Shown here piece after piece: positions 29,576-38,092 of a DNA stretch of 64,000 bases; the first letter of the stretch is position 1, and every line of letters begins with the position of its first letter. Source of the DNA: an uncultured Rickettsiella sp. Lineage in GTDB: Bacteria; Pseudomonadota; Gammaproteobacteria; Diplorickettsiales; Diplorickettsiaceae. Made by a program: the position numbers and the translations under genes. The notes under the pieces are model-generated. The model was not told the origin of the DNA. It worked only from the letters and a program-made list of their open reading frames with translations, and made no database searches. The stretch spans positions 36,133 through 100,132 of the forward strand of contig CAMSHF010000007.1 in NCBI GenBank assembly GCA_947058615.1, read 5' to 3'.

Positions 29576-30067
29576 ATGCGATCGACTAGAAAAAAGGTTC
29601 GATTTTCTGATGAAAGTAACAGTAAAGATTATCCTCAAACGACGGATCTTTCTGCTAGTTTTTCTGGTATGGTTGTAGATGAAGCTCGTAATGCGGTTGG
29701 CGCTACTGGTGCAACACCTAAACAGTTCGATAGCGCCCTGAAAAAGAAAGTTAACGAAGCCAAGCAAATTGAGATAAAGAAAAATACAGCTTTTCGTGAA
29801 TATTTATTATCCGATGAAAAAATATCCACTGGCCTAGGGTCATTTACTCACTACCTTACATCGCACTCAGCGTGGACTGAAGCTGAAGCGACGATTAATC
29901 AGATGAAAAAAAAAGCTAAAATAGCAGATTCGTCGTTACAAAGCGTCCCCCAAGTTCACAGGAGTAATTCTCATTCCTTCTTCTACGACTCGTCAGAATC
30001 TTATTCAGTAGAACCAGAAGGAAAGACAACCTCTTCTAGTCAGAGTACCTGGAATAGTCCGCGTTGA
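29576..30067 (+). CDS. Hypothetical protein, candidate Dot/Icm substrate
   Basis: 163 residues, hydrophilic, with no recognised domain. It begins MRSTRKKVRFSDESNSKD, has a helical middle region, and ends in a Ser/Glu/Thr-rich tail (roughly the last 30 residues, including YDSSESYSVEPEGKTTSSSQ). Polar tails with short residues and acidic patches are common in Dot/Icm effectors. The gene stands alone next to icmT-icmS. I chose the ATG at 29576 because TGGAG is correctly spaced before it. The effector idea rests on tail composition and neighbourhood only. Confidence 0.5.
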   Translation: MRSTRKKVRFSDESNSKDYPQTTDLSASFSGMVVDEARNAVGATGATPKQFDSALKKKVNEAKQIEIKKNTAFREYLLSDEKISTGLGSFTHYLTSHSAWTEAEATINQMKKKAKIADSSLQSVPQVHRSNSHSFFYDSSESYSVEPEGKTTSSSQSTWNSPR

Positions 30068-30399
30068 AGAAAAAATAATTTTTATTTTTAAAAATACTCA
30101 TCAAAATACTCATCCCACCATTTTTTGTTTTAATAGTTTTTTCGGAAATTGCCGCTATTCTTGTAAGCTGCATCTTTTTTTTCATAACCCAACGTATCAT
30201 TCACCTCCTTACTACAAAAACTTCAGTTAACACTTAAAAAATCATCGCTTGCAAACCAGGAACGATCATTCATCTTAGTAACAATACGAGAGAAAGATAA
30301 TTAAACGTTAAGCCGAATGCTAATAGATTCTATGCATAATTTAGTCAACATAACTGTTAAATTCCAACCTCACATTATTAAGAAATAGATTCCTAATAA
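30068..30399. other. AT-rich intergenic region upstream of tRNA-Phe
   Basis: About 330 bases with no supportable gene. Immediately after the hypothetical gene there is an A/T-rich stretch and a short direct repeat of AATACTCATC (near 30094 and 30107). Nothing else stands out. Confidence 0.4.
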
Positions 30400-30428
30400 T
30401 TGCTAAATTCAATGAAATTGATTACAAT
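30400..30428 (+). promoter_or_regulatory. Probable sigma-70 promoter of tRNA-Phe
   Basis: TTGCTA (30400-30405), a 17-base spacer and TACAAT (30423-30428). Transcription would begin about 6-8 bases later, just before the mature tRNA at 30441. Confidence 0.6.
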
Positions 30429-30440
30429 CCTTGGCCCTTA

Positions 30441-30516
30441 GGCCGAATAGCTCAGTCGGTAGAGCAGAAGACTGAAAATCTTTGTGTCGGTGGTTCGATT
30501 CCACCTTCGGCCACCA
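30441..30516 (+). tRNA. tRNA-Phe (anticodon GAA)
   Basis: A 76-base cloverleaf. Acceptor stem GGCCGAA pairs with TTCGGCC, followed by A and an encoded CCA. The D arm contains AGCTCAGTCGGTAGAGC, the anticodon GAA is at 30474-30476, and the T arm contains GGTTCGATTCC. The T arm and acceptor end are a common integration site for tyrosine integrases, but I find no second copy of this 3' end in the window. Confidence 0.97.
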
Positions 30517-30564
30517 GATAAATCAAACACTTACATCACTTTCAAACTTTCCAAAAAATTTGTC

Positions 30565-30583
30565 TGCGCGACTTTTGCGCGAC
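30565..30583 (+). repeat. Left copy of 19-bp direct repeat, candidate attL
   Basis: TGCGCGACTTTTGCGCGAC, itself two GCGCGAC units separated by TTTT. The identical 19 bases occur in the same orientation at 63906-63924, 33,341 bases away. It lies 49 bases after tRNA-Phe and 8 bases from the end of the integrase gene, the position expected of an attachment site or integrase arm site. Confidence 0.75.
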
Positions 30584-30591
30584 ACCTGATT

Positions 30592-31662
30592 TTACATGGC
30601 TCTTTTAAGCACCGTGAGTAACGGTATACCTTGCCCTACTCCACAAACTTTATTTGCAGCATGAATTAAATTACTTAATTCCGCTTGTGAGTAATGAGTA
30701 GTCATACGACTACTTTTATGTCCTAATAAATCTTGGCGATCTTCGAAGCTTACACCTGCTGCACGTAACCGCCGCCCAAAAGTATGTTTAAGATCATGCA
30801 CTCGCACCTTTGGTAATCCTGCACGAGCACTTGCCTTTAACCATGCCGAATTAAGCATACGCGTAGTGGGTTTCCCTAAATAAGTAAAAACATATTTAGG
30901 ATGGATACTACGAACCTGATTAATTACAGAATGCGCAATATCATTTAAAACAACTAAGCGATCTTGACGATTTTTCACAAACTTTCCAGGAATGATGAAT
31001 ACTGAACTCCCATTTAAGCGAACTTCCCATTGCCACTGCAACTTGCATACTTCTTGATCGCGACATCCTGTATTAACAGCAAACAATGCCATTCGCCTCA
31101 AGTGTACAGGCAACTCATTAAATAAACGTGCTTGCTCCTGTCGATCTAACGGGTAAGGTTGCTGTCTATCTAACTCGGAAAATAACCGGATTTTAGGAGC
31201 AACAGCTATCCAAGTTAAACCATACTCATCTAACCATTCACTAGCCGCTAAATTTAAAATTCGACGAACAATCTGTAACCCATGGTTAATCGTTTTCGTC
31301 TTTACACCTTCTTTTCGACGAACACCTATATAAGACTGCAAAGTCCCCATATGAATTCCGTCTAAAGGTAAACCTCCTATGAACTTATCAAGTATCCTAA
31401 TGTTACCTGCATCAACATGAAGACTTGCTTTATGTTGATGTTCCATCAAATATTTAGTCGCTGCTTCCTGAAAAGTCCGCTTTGGTCTTATTCCATAGAC
31501 ACTGGCTTGACGAATCTGTTCAAGACGTCGAATTAAGTAACGTTCGGCTTCTTCGAGCAAGCCTGATCCAGTGCTTTCTGAAATGCGACGGCCGTTGACT
31601 TTTTTGTTAATGTGCCAAATGTTCCCGCGTTTAACGAGTCCTGGCATTTTTTTTCTTCCCAT
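30592..31662 (-). CDS. Tyrosine-family site-specific integrase
   Basis: 356 residues. The N-terminal part has an AP2-like/SAM-like arm and core-binding region (KRGNIWHINKKVNGRRISESTG); the catalytic domain has the first Arg (NTGCRDQEV), an H-x-x-K (HDLKHTFGRRLRAAG) in place of the usual H-x-x-R, GHKSS, and the nucleophile Tyr (THYSQAEL). H-D-L-K is seen in a known phage/island integrase subgroup, so it need not be inactive. AAGGGG precedes the ATG. The gene ends 8 bases from the candidate att repeat and overlaps the small gene upstream by 130 bases. Confidence 0.9.
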   Translation of the reverse strand: MGRKKMPGLVKRGNIWHINKKVNGRRISESTGSGLLEEAERYLIRRLEQIRQASVYGIRPKRTFQEAATKYLMEHQHKASLHVDAGNIRILDKFIGGLPLDGIHMGTLQSYIGVRRKEGVKTKTINHGLQIVRRILNLAASEWLDEYGLTWIAVAPKIRLFSELDRQQPYPLDRQEQARLFNELPVHLRRMALFAVNTGCRDQEVCKLQWQWEVRLNGSSVFIIPGKFVKNRQDRLVVLNDIAHSVINQVRSIHPKYVFTYLGKPTTRMLNSAWLKASARAGLPKVRVHDLKHTFGRRLRAAGVSFEDRQDLLGHKSSRMTTHYSQAELSNLIHAANKVCGVGQGIPLLTVLKRAM

Positions 31663-31865
31663 GGTTGTCCCCTTTTAAATGGAGGACAACCCTTACATTG
31701 CTTATAATCATCCACCCACGCATCTAAATCAAGTCGATCAAATGCAATTCCTATTTCCCCAATTGGAATTACTGTTAAATAAGGCCTCACTTCTTCATTA
31801 AATCGATGTCGATCCATACCTAAATAATTCGGTGCGTCCCGTAAACGAATGAGTCTTGGCTGCAT
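31533..31865 (-). CDS. Small helix-turn-helix protein paired with the integrase
   Basis: 110 residues. LIRLRDAPNYLGMDRHRFNEEVRPYL followed by IGEIGIAFDRLDLDAWVDDY resembles AlpA/excisionase-type DNA-binding proteins. The C-terminal part (GTLTKKSTAVAFQKAL) is typical of small genes that precede and overlap integrases of this subgroup. The 3' end overlaps the integrase gene by 130 bases in another frame, so expression is probably coupled. A role as excisionase or regulator is inferred. Confidence 0.7.
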   Translation of the reverse strand: MQPRLIRLRDAPNYLGMDRHRFNEEVRPYLTVIPIGEIGIAFDRLDLDAWVDDYKQCKGCPPFKRGQPWEEKKCQDSLNAGTFGTLTKKSTAVAFQKALDQACSKKPNVT

Positions 31866-31993
31866 ATTCTTATCCTTATTTTTAAATTACCTGTTAACCA
31901 GATTACTAAAATTATTCGCAACACAGGTTGCAAGAATCTTATATAGACTTGTTTGGTTCATATTCATAAAAAAAATAAATGGAGTGGATAAGT

Positions 31994-32875
31994 ATGGAGA
32001 TAAACGCTTTTGAGATATTTATTCAATGTTGTGGAACAGTAGAAAAGGCGGCCAGTATTTTGAAAACCTCACATCAAAATGTCAGTTCTATGCGAAATGG
32101 TCGTACTTGGATAAATCCTAAATTTGCACGAAGAGTTGTAAAATATTTGTGGGAACAAGCGAAATATAAGGTAGATCCTTTAGATTTAATCTCGCCGATA
32201 GAGCGAAATGAATTGAAGTCGTTATCGCTGCCTTTTACGCATCACCCTATTAAATTAATGAATGTTTCGATAACTCATGTGAAATGTGATTTTTCAGTTT
32301 CTAGTTTAGCCTATCCAGCACAAGGTCCTTTAAATCAATTCAGACCTATTATTATCGATGAAAATCAACAACTCATAGCCAATCCAAGCACTTATTTTGT
32401 TTATCAGCAACAGAATAAAAAAACAGTTCCTGCTTGGCACTTTTCTTTATCCGATCTACTAGCAAAAAAATATGAGTCGGCTGTACTCGTGCAAACTTTT
32501 TTAATCTGTGAACGCGCTGCTATTGGAATTGCGACGAAAAAATATTTAGGAAACCGCCAAGGTCCTCGTTTTCACAAACCGATTCGTCGAAATTTCGACG
32601 AAATAAAAGGAAGAACAGATGAATTGATAGCTGCTTTACTTGGCTTTGGTTGCAAAGACAGTTATCGCTACGCTGAGAAAATTCAATTACTCGGCAGTTC
32701 TGAACTGGTAAAAGCCGTTGATGAAGGAAAGCTAAGAACTTCCGCAGCAGCACTCCTAACTCGCTTCACTCATAGAAAACAACAAAAAATATTAACTTTA
32801 GATATAGATTTAATAAGGCAAGATCATGATGGTAGTTGGCCAACGGTACTCGGTGTAGCGGAGGTAATGAAGTAA
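31994..32875 (+). CDS. Helix-turn-helix protein with ParB-like helical C-terminus, function unknown
   Basis: About 293 residues. The N-terminal 60 form a Cro-like helix-turn-helix (FIQCCGTVEKAASILKTSHQNVSSMRNGR). The region around residues 205-255 (GFGCKDSYRYAEKIQLLGSSELVKAVDEGKLRTSAAALLT) resembles the helical DNA-binding part of ParB/RepB-type proteins. This suggests an island regulator or partition/replication-associated protein. GGAG precedes the ATG at 31994, chosen over 31979. It diverges from the integrase pair. The 3' end overlaps the convergent 32766-33086 gene fragment by about 110 bases. Confidence 0.6.
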   Translation: MEINAFEIFIQCCGTVEKAASILKTSHQNVSSMRNGRTWINPKFARRVVKYLWEQAKYKVDPLDLISPIERNELKSLSLPFTHHPIKLMNVSITHVKCDFSVSSLAYPAQGPLNQFRPIIIDENQQLIANPSTYFVYQQQNKKTVPAWHFSLSDLLAKKYESAVLVQTFLICERAAIGIATKKYLGNRQGPRFHKPIRRNFDEIKGRTDELIAALLGFGCKDSYRYAEKIQLLGSSELVKAVDEGKLRTSAAALLTRFTHRKQQKILTLDIDLIRQDHDGSWPTVLGVAEVMK

Positions 32876-33086
32876 AACGAGAGCCAGCTTGAGTTAAACG
32901 AAATAGACCATGACGACGATAAAAAATCCGCTCATGTTGTAATAGATTATGCTGTATTAATTTATTAACTATTTGGTAGTTACGCGGTTTTCGTAAAGCA
33001 AAACGTTCGTTGATCTGGGGTATTTCGCAAAAACCAAATTCATTAATAAATTGTAAAATGGCTACATCACGCGATGTTAATTTCAA
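32766..33086 (-). pseudogene. Truncated plasmid-type replication-relaxation / mobilization protein
   Basis: The first 95 residues (MKLTSRDVAILQFINEFGFCEIPQINERF, then NYQIVNKLIQHNLLQHERIF) form the winged-helix N-terminus of the replication-relaxation family found on plasmids and mobilizable elements. Full-length members continue for a further 100-200 residues; here the frame ends soon after YHHDLALLNLYLKL with an unrelated FFVVFYE tail, inside the 3' end of the convergent gene. I read this as a truncated remnant showing that part of the island came from a mobilizable element. Confidence 0.6.
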
Positions 33087-33177
33087 AAAGAATCTTCCTA
33101 ATTATTCTTATAATTAAAAAGTGGACCCCATTTTACGAAAAGAAGCAAGTTATTTAGAATAAAAAATTTAATCAAAA

Positions 33178-33238
33178 ACAGAAGTTATCCACATGAGGGG
33201 ATTCCTCAAAAAATCCAACGATTGTGGGTAACTTCTGT
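33178..33238. repeat. Inverted repeat, possible oriT or replication/regulatory site
   Basis: 15-base arms at 33178-33192 (ACAGAAGTTATCCAC) and 33224-33238 (GTGGGTAACTTCTGT) pair with a single mismatch around a 31-base centre that itself contains GAGGGGATTCCTC. It is next to the truncated mobilization-type gene. Its function is not shown by the sequence. Confidence 0.6.
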
Positions 33239-33299
33239 CCTTCCTTCAGTTTTATTATTATTATTTTTCACTTTTTATTTTCTAATTTATCTTCGCTCA

Positions 33300-33393
33300 C
33301 CCGCCCAATAGCCATGACCTCAGTTTTACAAGACTCGAAGAGACGATGGAAAAGTGAGGTCATGGCTAGCTTTCACAGCGTGAAATGGGCGGG
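33300..33393. repeat. Compound inverted repeat (large cruciform or hairpin)
   Basis: Perfect 14-base inner arms TAGCCATGACCTCA (33309-33322) and TGAGGTCATGGCTA (33355-33368), plus perfect 8-base outer arms CCCGCCCA (33300-33307) and TGGGCGGG (33386-33393). The GC content is high for this region. There is no T-run on either side, so it is not a simple terminator. It lies in a 410-base gap without a gene. Confidence 0.65.
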
Positions 33394-33496
33394 GATCCCT
33401 GTTAAATCAAGCCAAAAGGCATTTTAGAGTCTACTCTAATCAAGTTATAGAACGCAGTATAGGCCGCAATTTCAGCCAATAAGTATGACCTAATTT

Positions 33497-34144
33497 TTAG
33501 ACAATTTCAGTCTCATCAAACAATTTCTTATCACCTTCAACAATTGCTTTAGCATTAGCAGTAATTTTTTCAAACGACCAATTCCACCAAGCTAGATTAA
33601 TTAATTTATGAATCGTTTCATCATCAAATCGTTTACGAATCAATTGAGCAGGATTACCACCAACAATTGCATAGGCTTCGACATCTTTGGTTACAACGGC
33701 TTGCGATGCAATAATGGCGCCATCACCCACTTTTACTCCAGGCATGATCATCGCATCATAGCCAATCCAAACGTCATTGCCGATGATCGTGTCTCCTTTA
33801 TAATCGGGTGTAAGCGGCACATCTTGCCATTCACTACCAAACACACGAAACGGGAAACTCGAAAAACCATCGGTGGCATGATTAGCTCCATTCATAATGA
33901 AGCGTACATTAGTGGCTATTTGACAGAACTTGCCGATAATCAGCTTATCGCCAATGAAGTCGAAGTGATACAACACATTTTTGTTAAAATTCTCAACGTT
34001 TTCAGGATCATCATAGTAGGTATAGTCGCCTACGATAATGTTCGGGCTCTTTACAATATTTTTTAAAAAGCATAGCCGAGCTATATTAACCATGGGAAAT
34101 TTAATATTTGGATTAATGATATTCTCTTTTCTCTTGTAATTCAC
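33497..34144 (-). CDS. Vat/CatB-type xenobiotic acetyltransferase
   Basis: 215 residues with left-handed beta-helix hexapeptide repeats ([29 protein letters not shown]). The motif [16 protein letters not shown] carries the catalytic histidine of the Vat (streptogramin A) and CatB (chloramphenicol) acetyltransferases, and [10 protein letters not shown] near the N-terminus is also typical. Such enzymes acetylate antibiotics; the real substrate here is unknown. Its stop overlaps the upstream GNAT gene start by four bases, so this is the last gene of a likely MFS-GNAT-Vat operon with a resistance look. Confidence 0.87.
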   Translation of the reverse strand: MNYKRKENIINPNIKFPMVNIARLCFLKNIVKSPNIIVGDYTYYDDPENVENFNKNVLYHFDFIGDKLIIGKFCQIATNVRFIMNGANHATDGFSSFPFRVFGSEWQDVPLTPDYKGDTIIGNDVWIGYDAMIMPGVKVGDGAIIASQAVVTKDVEAYAIVGGNPAQLIRKRFDDETIHKLINLAWWNWSFEKITANAKAIVEGDKKLFDETEIV

Positions 34145-34683
34145 TTGCTCCTCCGGTTCAATCTATATAAAACATGTCGACTAAGAGGGCTATTTTTTGG
34201 TAGCTTTGGGTGATCAAAATCGTCTTGTGGATTATGACGCATACCGATTTTTTCCATTACACGACGCGATCTTATATTATTTTCTACGGTAAATGAAACA
34301 ACTTCTTCTAACTTCAGTGTAGTGAAAGCAAAATCGACTACGGATTTTGCAGCCTCGGTAGCATAACCCTTTCCCCAATATTTAGAATCTAATCGCCAAG
34401 CAATTTCAATAGTAGGCGTAAAATGCGCCTCAATTGAAGGAATCAACAACCCAACAAAACCTATAAATTTACCATTTGATCTTAATTCCATAGCATATGC
34501 AGTAAAACCATACTTTTCATAGTGATTATTAAAAAGTTGAATTAAGTTTTTTGTTGCAACTCGATCTCCAATTTTAGGCAGAAATTCACAAACTAAAGGA
34601 TCTTGATTAATCGCTGACATGGAATCAAGATCTTGTTCTTTCCAAGTTCTAAGTATTAAACGCTTTGTTTTCAAGATAATCAT
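34141..34683 (-). CDS. GNAT-family N-acetyltransferase, RimJ/RimL type
   Basis: 180 residues. Typical start [17 protein letters not shown], then acetyl-CoA-binding core [25 protein letters not shown] and [10 protein letters not shown]. This subgroup acetylates protein N-termini or small amines; substrate unknown. It lies five bases after the MFS gene and overlaps the Vat-type gene by four bases. Confidence 0.85.
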   Translation of the reverse strand: MIILKTKRLILRTWKEQDLDSMSAINQDPLVCEFLPKIGDRVATKNLIQLFNNHYEKYGFTAYAMELRSNGKFIGFVGLLIPSIEAHFTPTIEIAWRLDSKYWGKGYATEAAKSVVDFAFTTLKLEEVVSFTVENNIRSRRVMEKIGMRHNPQDDFDHPKLPKNSPLSRHVLYRLNRRSK

Positions 34684-34688
34684 AGGCT

Positions 34689-35801
34689 TTAATTCGATAA
34701 ATGTATGGTATTGGCTAGTAGACTTCCCAAAAATCCGAATAAATTCATGGCACTAGAAAATACAGCTACTTTAATACCTGTAGAAGCATTAGATGATTCT
34801 ATCGCTTTACGATGCAAAGTATAAAAAATCAGGCCTGTGCTCAACATAAATAATGATAAAAAGAAAATAACTATTTTGAATTGTTTAGGAATTAATACAA
34901 AACACAATGCAGTCAAGATGGCAAAAACAGTACTCATCTTTAAACCTTCTCGAATAACTTGATCTAACTTAGAAATGAAGCAACGAATAAGATTGGTGCC
35001 GATAATAAAACCAGCATAGCTTATAGCTTGTAAGCATCCAAACAGGATTATACTTAAGCCTAGCCAGTGAATGAGATAAAATGGACTAAGTGTATCCCAT
35101 AGCATCATAGCGGCAAACAAAACACAAAAAGGCAACGTATAAGCTAAGAACCTTTTGTTACTCAATACCGATTTATAATCTTTTATTATCTTACTCCAGG
35201 AAATACGCTTTCCAGTCATTTTAATGACCGTTTCAGGCATGCTTATAAATAATAAAATAACAGAAATGCAGGCAATAGCAGCTAAAAGAAAAAATAACCC
35301 TCTCCAATGCAACCAGGTTAATAAAAAACTTCCTAATAAAGGACCTATTGCCGGGGATAAGACGGTTATGCTGCCCATCCAAGCTAAAGTTTTAAGCACT
35401 TGCTCGTTATTCATTAACTCATGAATCGTGGCATAGCCCGCTACTAAAATGCTACTTACAACACATCCCTGAATAAATCGAGCTAATAAAAAAATTTCAA
35501 TAGAGTTCGTGATTGCACATAACAAGGTGGCTAGAATGAAAAAAGCACCACCCATTATCAAAATCTTTCTACGGCCTAAGTGATCTGCTAATGGTCCTAA
35601 AATAACCTGTAAACATGAAGCACCTAAAAACCAGATAGCTACCGTTAATTTTGCTATATTAGCTTTGATAGCAAAGGTCTGACTAATTTGCGGTAGTGCC
35701 GGTAAAATCATATTGGTAGCAAAGTATAATGGCAATTCATATAAAATTAAGGCAATCGGGAAGAGCCAAGGCATTTTGCTTTTAGGATTAGATGGTTTCA
35801 T
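34689..35801 (-). CDS. MFS drug-resistance transporter, Bcr/CflA type
   Basis: 370 residues, about 12 membrane segments. Landmarks: LYFATNMILPALPQISQTFAI, LGPLADHLGRRKILIMGGAFF and LSPAIGPLLG. Same subfamily as the transporter at 9013-10191 but clearly diverged. It is the first gene of a three-gene set with two acetyltransferases, suggesting export plus modification of a toxic small molecule. Whether that is the island's own metabolite cannot be decided from sequence. Confidence 0.85.
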   Translation of the reverse strand: MKPSNPKSKMPWLFPIALILYELPLYFATNMILPALPQISQTFAIKANIAKLTVAIWFLGASCLQVILGPLADHLGRRKILIMGGAFFILATLLCAITNSIEIFLLARFIQGCVVSSILVAGYATIHELMNNEQVLKTLAWMGSITVLSPAIGPLLGSFLLTWLHWRGLFFLLAAIACISVILLFISMPETVIKMTGKRISWSKIIKDYKSVLSNKRFLAYTLPFCVLFAAMMLWDTLSPFYLIHWLGLSIILFGCLQAISYAGFIIGTNLIRCFISKLDQVIREGLKMSTVFAILTALCFVLIPKQFKIVIFFLSLFMLSTGLIFYTLHRKAIESSNASTGIKVAVFSSAMNLFGFLGSLLANTIHLSN

Positions 35802-35970
35802 GTTATAAAGCCTTAGGAGTTATTCCATTGTATTTTTTAGAACTTCCTTATACTTTATTTACTTGACATATCAATGTATCTTTTTTTTGTTTAATTTTCT
35901 ATAAAGGAAATATAAGCATTTGCTTCCTATTTTACAGTATTCATTTTTTATATGAACAGAATAAGATTAG

Positions 35971-36593
35971 AATAAAGTGCTTGTAATTTGTGAAATGATT
36001 TTCTATATTACGGCGATTAGATAATTTTTTAGCCAACTATTTATATTGGCTTCCTTTCATCTGTAATGATTTTATGAATAATTTAGTCGATAAGACCTGG
36101 CATTTAGCAAAAAATGAAGAAGAAACTAAATTAACGGATTTTGAATTTCAGCTTTGGCGCGTGTTTTATGGATTTACCCGCTGGCAGGAAGGCTGTGAAA
36201 GGGTTGCTAATCAAACTGATCTCTCTGGAAGTGAGTTATCTCTTCTACATATTATCCGAATGAAAGATAGGCCTAAAACTATCAGTGAATTAACCCGTTT
36301 ATTAAATCGAGGTGGTAGTGCTTTTAATATAAATTACAGCATTCAGAAACTAATTAAAAATGGCTTAATCCGTAAACTAGTGGATGAAAATAATAAGAAG
36401 GCCTTTTCTTATGAGATTACTGAAGAAGGTATTAAAAATACAGACGCCTATACTGCACTCAGGAGAAATATTTTAATTGCACTTCTTAAGAAGAAAAAAG
36501 GATTAAATTTAGAACAATTTACAGATACATTATCCGAACTTATTGCTCTTTATGAAGAAGCTGACCGAGCAGTTCTTGCTTATTATGGCAATT
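35971..36593 (+). repeat. Long inverted repeat, left arm (regulator gene and its upstream region)
   Basis: From AATAAAGTGC at 35971 to near the stop codon of the regulator gene, this 620-base stretch is repeated in opposite orientation at about 40290-40912. Similarity includes about 100 bases of upstream sequence, then stops sharply on the outer side. The two encoded proteins differ at about a dozen positions. The arms enclose about 3.7 kb containing four other genes and a small XRE-type gene. Confidence 0.85.
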
Positions 36594-36595
36594 AA
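36074..36595 (+). CDS. MarR-like winged-helix regulator (copy 1)
   Basis: 173 residues. The core (LTGSELSLLHIIRMKDRPKTISELTRLLNR-like, then NYSIQKLIKNGLIRKLVDENNKKAFSYEITEEG) is a MarR-type winged helix with recognition helix and wing; the flanking helices would dimerise. Members of this class repress efflux or catabolic genes and respond to small aromatic ligands. A nearly identical gene, inverted, lies at 40285-40809. The pair brackets the GNAT, response regulator, flavin monooxygenase and heme-oxygenase-fold genes. Target and ligand are unknown. Confidence 0.82.
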   Translation: MNNLVDKTWHLAKNEEETKLTDFEFQLWRVFYGFTRWQEGCERVANQTDLSGSELSLLHIIRMKDRPKTISELTRLLNRGGSAFNINYSIQKLIKNGLIRKLVDENNKKAFSYEITEEGIKNTDAYTALRRNILIALLKKKKGLNLEQFTDTLSELIALYEEADRAVLAYYGN

Positions 36596-36638
36596 TAAAT
36601 TTTTAGATAACTATAGATAGTCTTTTAAACACAACCTC

Positions 36639-37211
36639 TTATACCGAAATCATTTTCAGTTGAATTGTTTGTTCTCTTACGGTGGCATTAAGATCAAACT
36701 CATAACAAATTTCATTAAATTCAAATCCATATATCTGTTTGACTCTTTCTGTTTGACCAAGATAACCCTTCATTAATTTATAAAGAATTAAATCATTTTT
36801 ATTTTCCTTAGCAATGCAAAAATGAATTTTTGAAAATCCTAATTCAATGACTCTTTTAGATACAAATTCAAAGAGTAGTTTTTGTAAATTACTAAATTTA
36901 TATTTATAAGCTACGTAAATAAACTGTATTTCTGGACATTTATTAACAGTTACATCCAAAGTAATAAAACCTAACAGGAAATTTCCTTGTATTGCAACAT
37001 AACTAATTTTATTTTTTTTACTTAACCAGGATTTCCATTTATGTATAAAAAACGAACGGTTTATTTTTTCAAAAATAGTATTATCTATATAGCCATTTAT
37101 TGTTGATTTCCATGAAGTATGATGGAGCTTAGCAATACTAAGTGCATCGAGTGAAATTGCCTTTCGTATATGGATCTCATCCCTATTCAAGCTAAATTGA
37201 GTATTTAGCAT
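36639..37211 (-). CDS. GNAT-family N-acetyltransferase
   Basis: 190 residues. HIRKAISLDALSIAKLHHTSWKSTINGYIDNTIFEKI is a typical GNAT N-terminus; the core FITLDVTVNKCPEIQFIYVAYKYKFSNLQKLLFEFVSKRVIELG carries the acetyl-CoA-binding region, although the usual Q/R-x-x-G-x-G/A loop is degenerate (YKFSNLQKLL). It lies 22 bases after the response-regulator-like gene in the same direction. Substrate unknown, and activity is uncertain because of the weak loop. Confidence 0.6.
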   Translation of the reverse strand: MLNTQFSLNRDEIHIRKAISLDALSIAKLHHTSWKSTINGYIDNTIFEKINRSFFIHKWKSWLSKKNKISYVAIQGNFLLGFITLDVTVNKCPEIQFIYVAYKYKFSNLQKLLFEFVSKRVIELGFSKIHFCIAKENKNDLILYKLMKGYLGQTERVKQIYGFEFNEICYEFDLNATVREQTIQLKMISV

Positions 37212-37233
37212 AAATGAAAACTCTTACTTTACC

Positions 37234-37866
37234 TCAAGAAGAAATAGTCATTTTTTTATTGATATAATAATCCATTAAATTTTTTAATTTTTCTTGAGAA
37301 ATAGGTTTTGTAACAAAAGCATTAATACCTGCATCTATGCAGTCTTGATAATTTTTCTTATCACTAAAAGCTGTTAATGCAATGATTGGTAAATTTTGAT
37401 ATTCAAGTCGTCGAATTTGGATAGCAGCATCGATACCGCTCATACCAGGTAAATTGATATCCATCAATATAACATCATACGTAGTTTCACTAATCTTATA
37501 TAATGCTTTTTCTGCGCAATCTACTAATTCAACGTGATACCCTAAATTCTCAAGCATTCTTTTATGTACGACTTGTATAATTGGAGTATCTTCTACTAGT
37601 AAGATTTTAAAAGGGCACGTATTAAGCGGTGTAGTATTTACTTCATCATGACGGCTCTTCGTAAAATTGATTTCTTGCACTAAGCCTGACCATCGACTAA
37701 TAAAGTTTAATATGGCTTGAGCACATTCCTTCAAATCTTGTAAATAAATCTTTTGATTAGAAACAAGCACTTCCTTATCCAATAGTACGGCTAAGCCAAG
37801 CATGGTTTTCAGCGGTTTATGCAGTTCCTGTTTTAGCTCATTTAAAGTAATAGATGATGTAAGCAT
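37234..37866 (-). CDS. Response regulator with degenerate histidine-kinase dimerisation domain
   Basis: 210 residues. The first 65 align with a HisKA helix pair, but the phospho-accepting position of H-E-L-R-T-P is Q in Q-E-L-H-K-P, so it probably cannot autophosphorylate in the usual way, and no HATPase domain follows. Residues 85-200 are a complete receiver domain: ILLVEDTP, phospho-acceptor Asp in VILMDINLPGMSG, ALTA and the VTKPIS lysine. There is no output domain. It looks like a remnant of a hybrid kinase in which the ATPase domain was lost, or a phospho-relay/adaptor protein. Confidence 0.8.
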   Translation of the reverse strand: MLTSSITLNELKQELHKPLKTMLGLAVLLDKEVLVSNQKIYLQDLKECAQAILNFISRWSGLVQEINFTKSRHDEVNTTPLNTCPFKILLVEDTPIIQVVHKRMLENLGYHVELVDCAEKALYKISETTYDVILMDINLPGMSGIDAAIQIRRLEYQNLPIIALTAFSDKKNYQDCIDAGINAFVTKPISQEKLKNLMDYYINKKMTISS

Positions 37867-38092
37867 TTTTATTATATCTCCTTATTTTTGTTAACTTTGA
37901 AATTATTTAATACTTTGCTTATAAATTATAAGCAATTTATAAACATATTACATTAAACTTTTAAGGCAAAATAAGGTGATTTTCTTAATTTTATGTAAGA
38001 AATTATCTATACTTTATTAATAGATTATTAGAATACTTAAAATTTTGTTACACTACCGCCAATAAAAAAACCTAATATTTAGAAAAAATTTA

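Noticed and set aside
30490..30516. tRNA-Phe 3' end as the island's attachment core
   Set aside because: I could not find a second copy of the tRNA 3' end in the window; the 19-bp repeat 49 bases downstream is duplicated instead.
33224..33427. 67-codon plus-strand ORF
   Set aside because: It runs across the two inverted-repeat structures and has no gene-like features.
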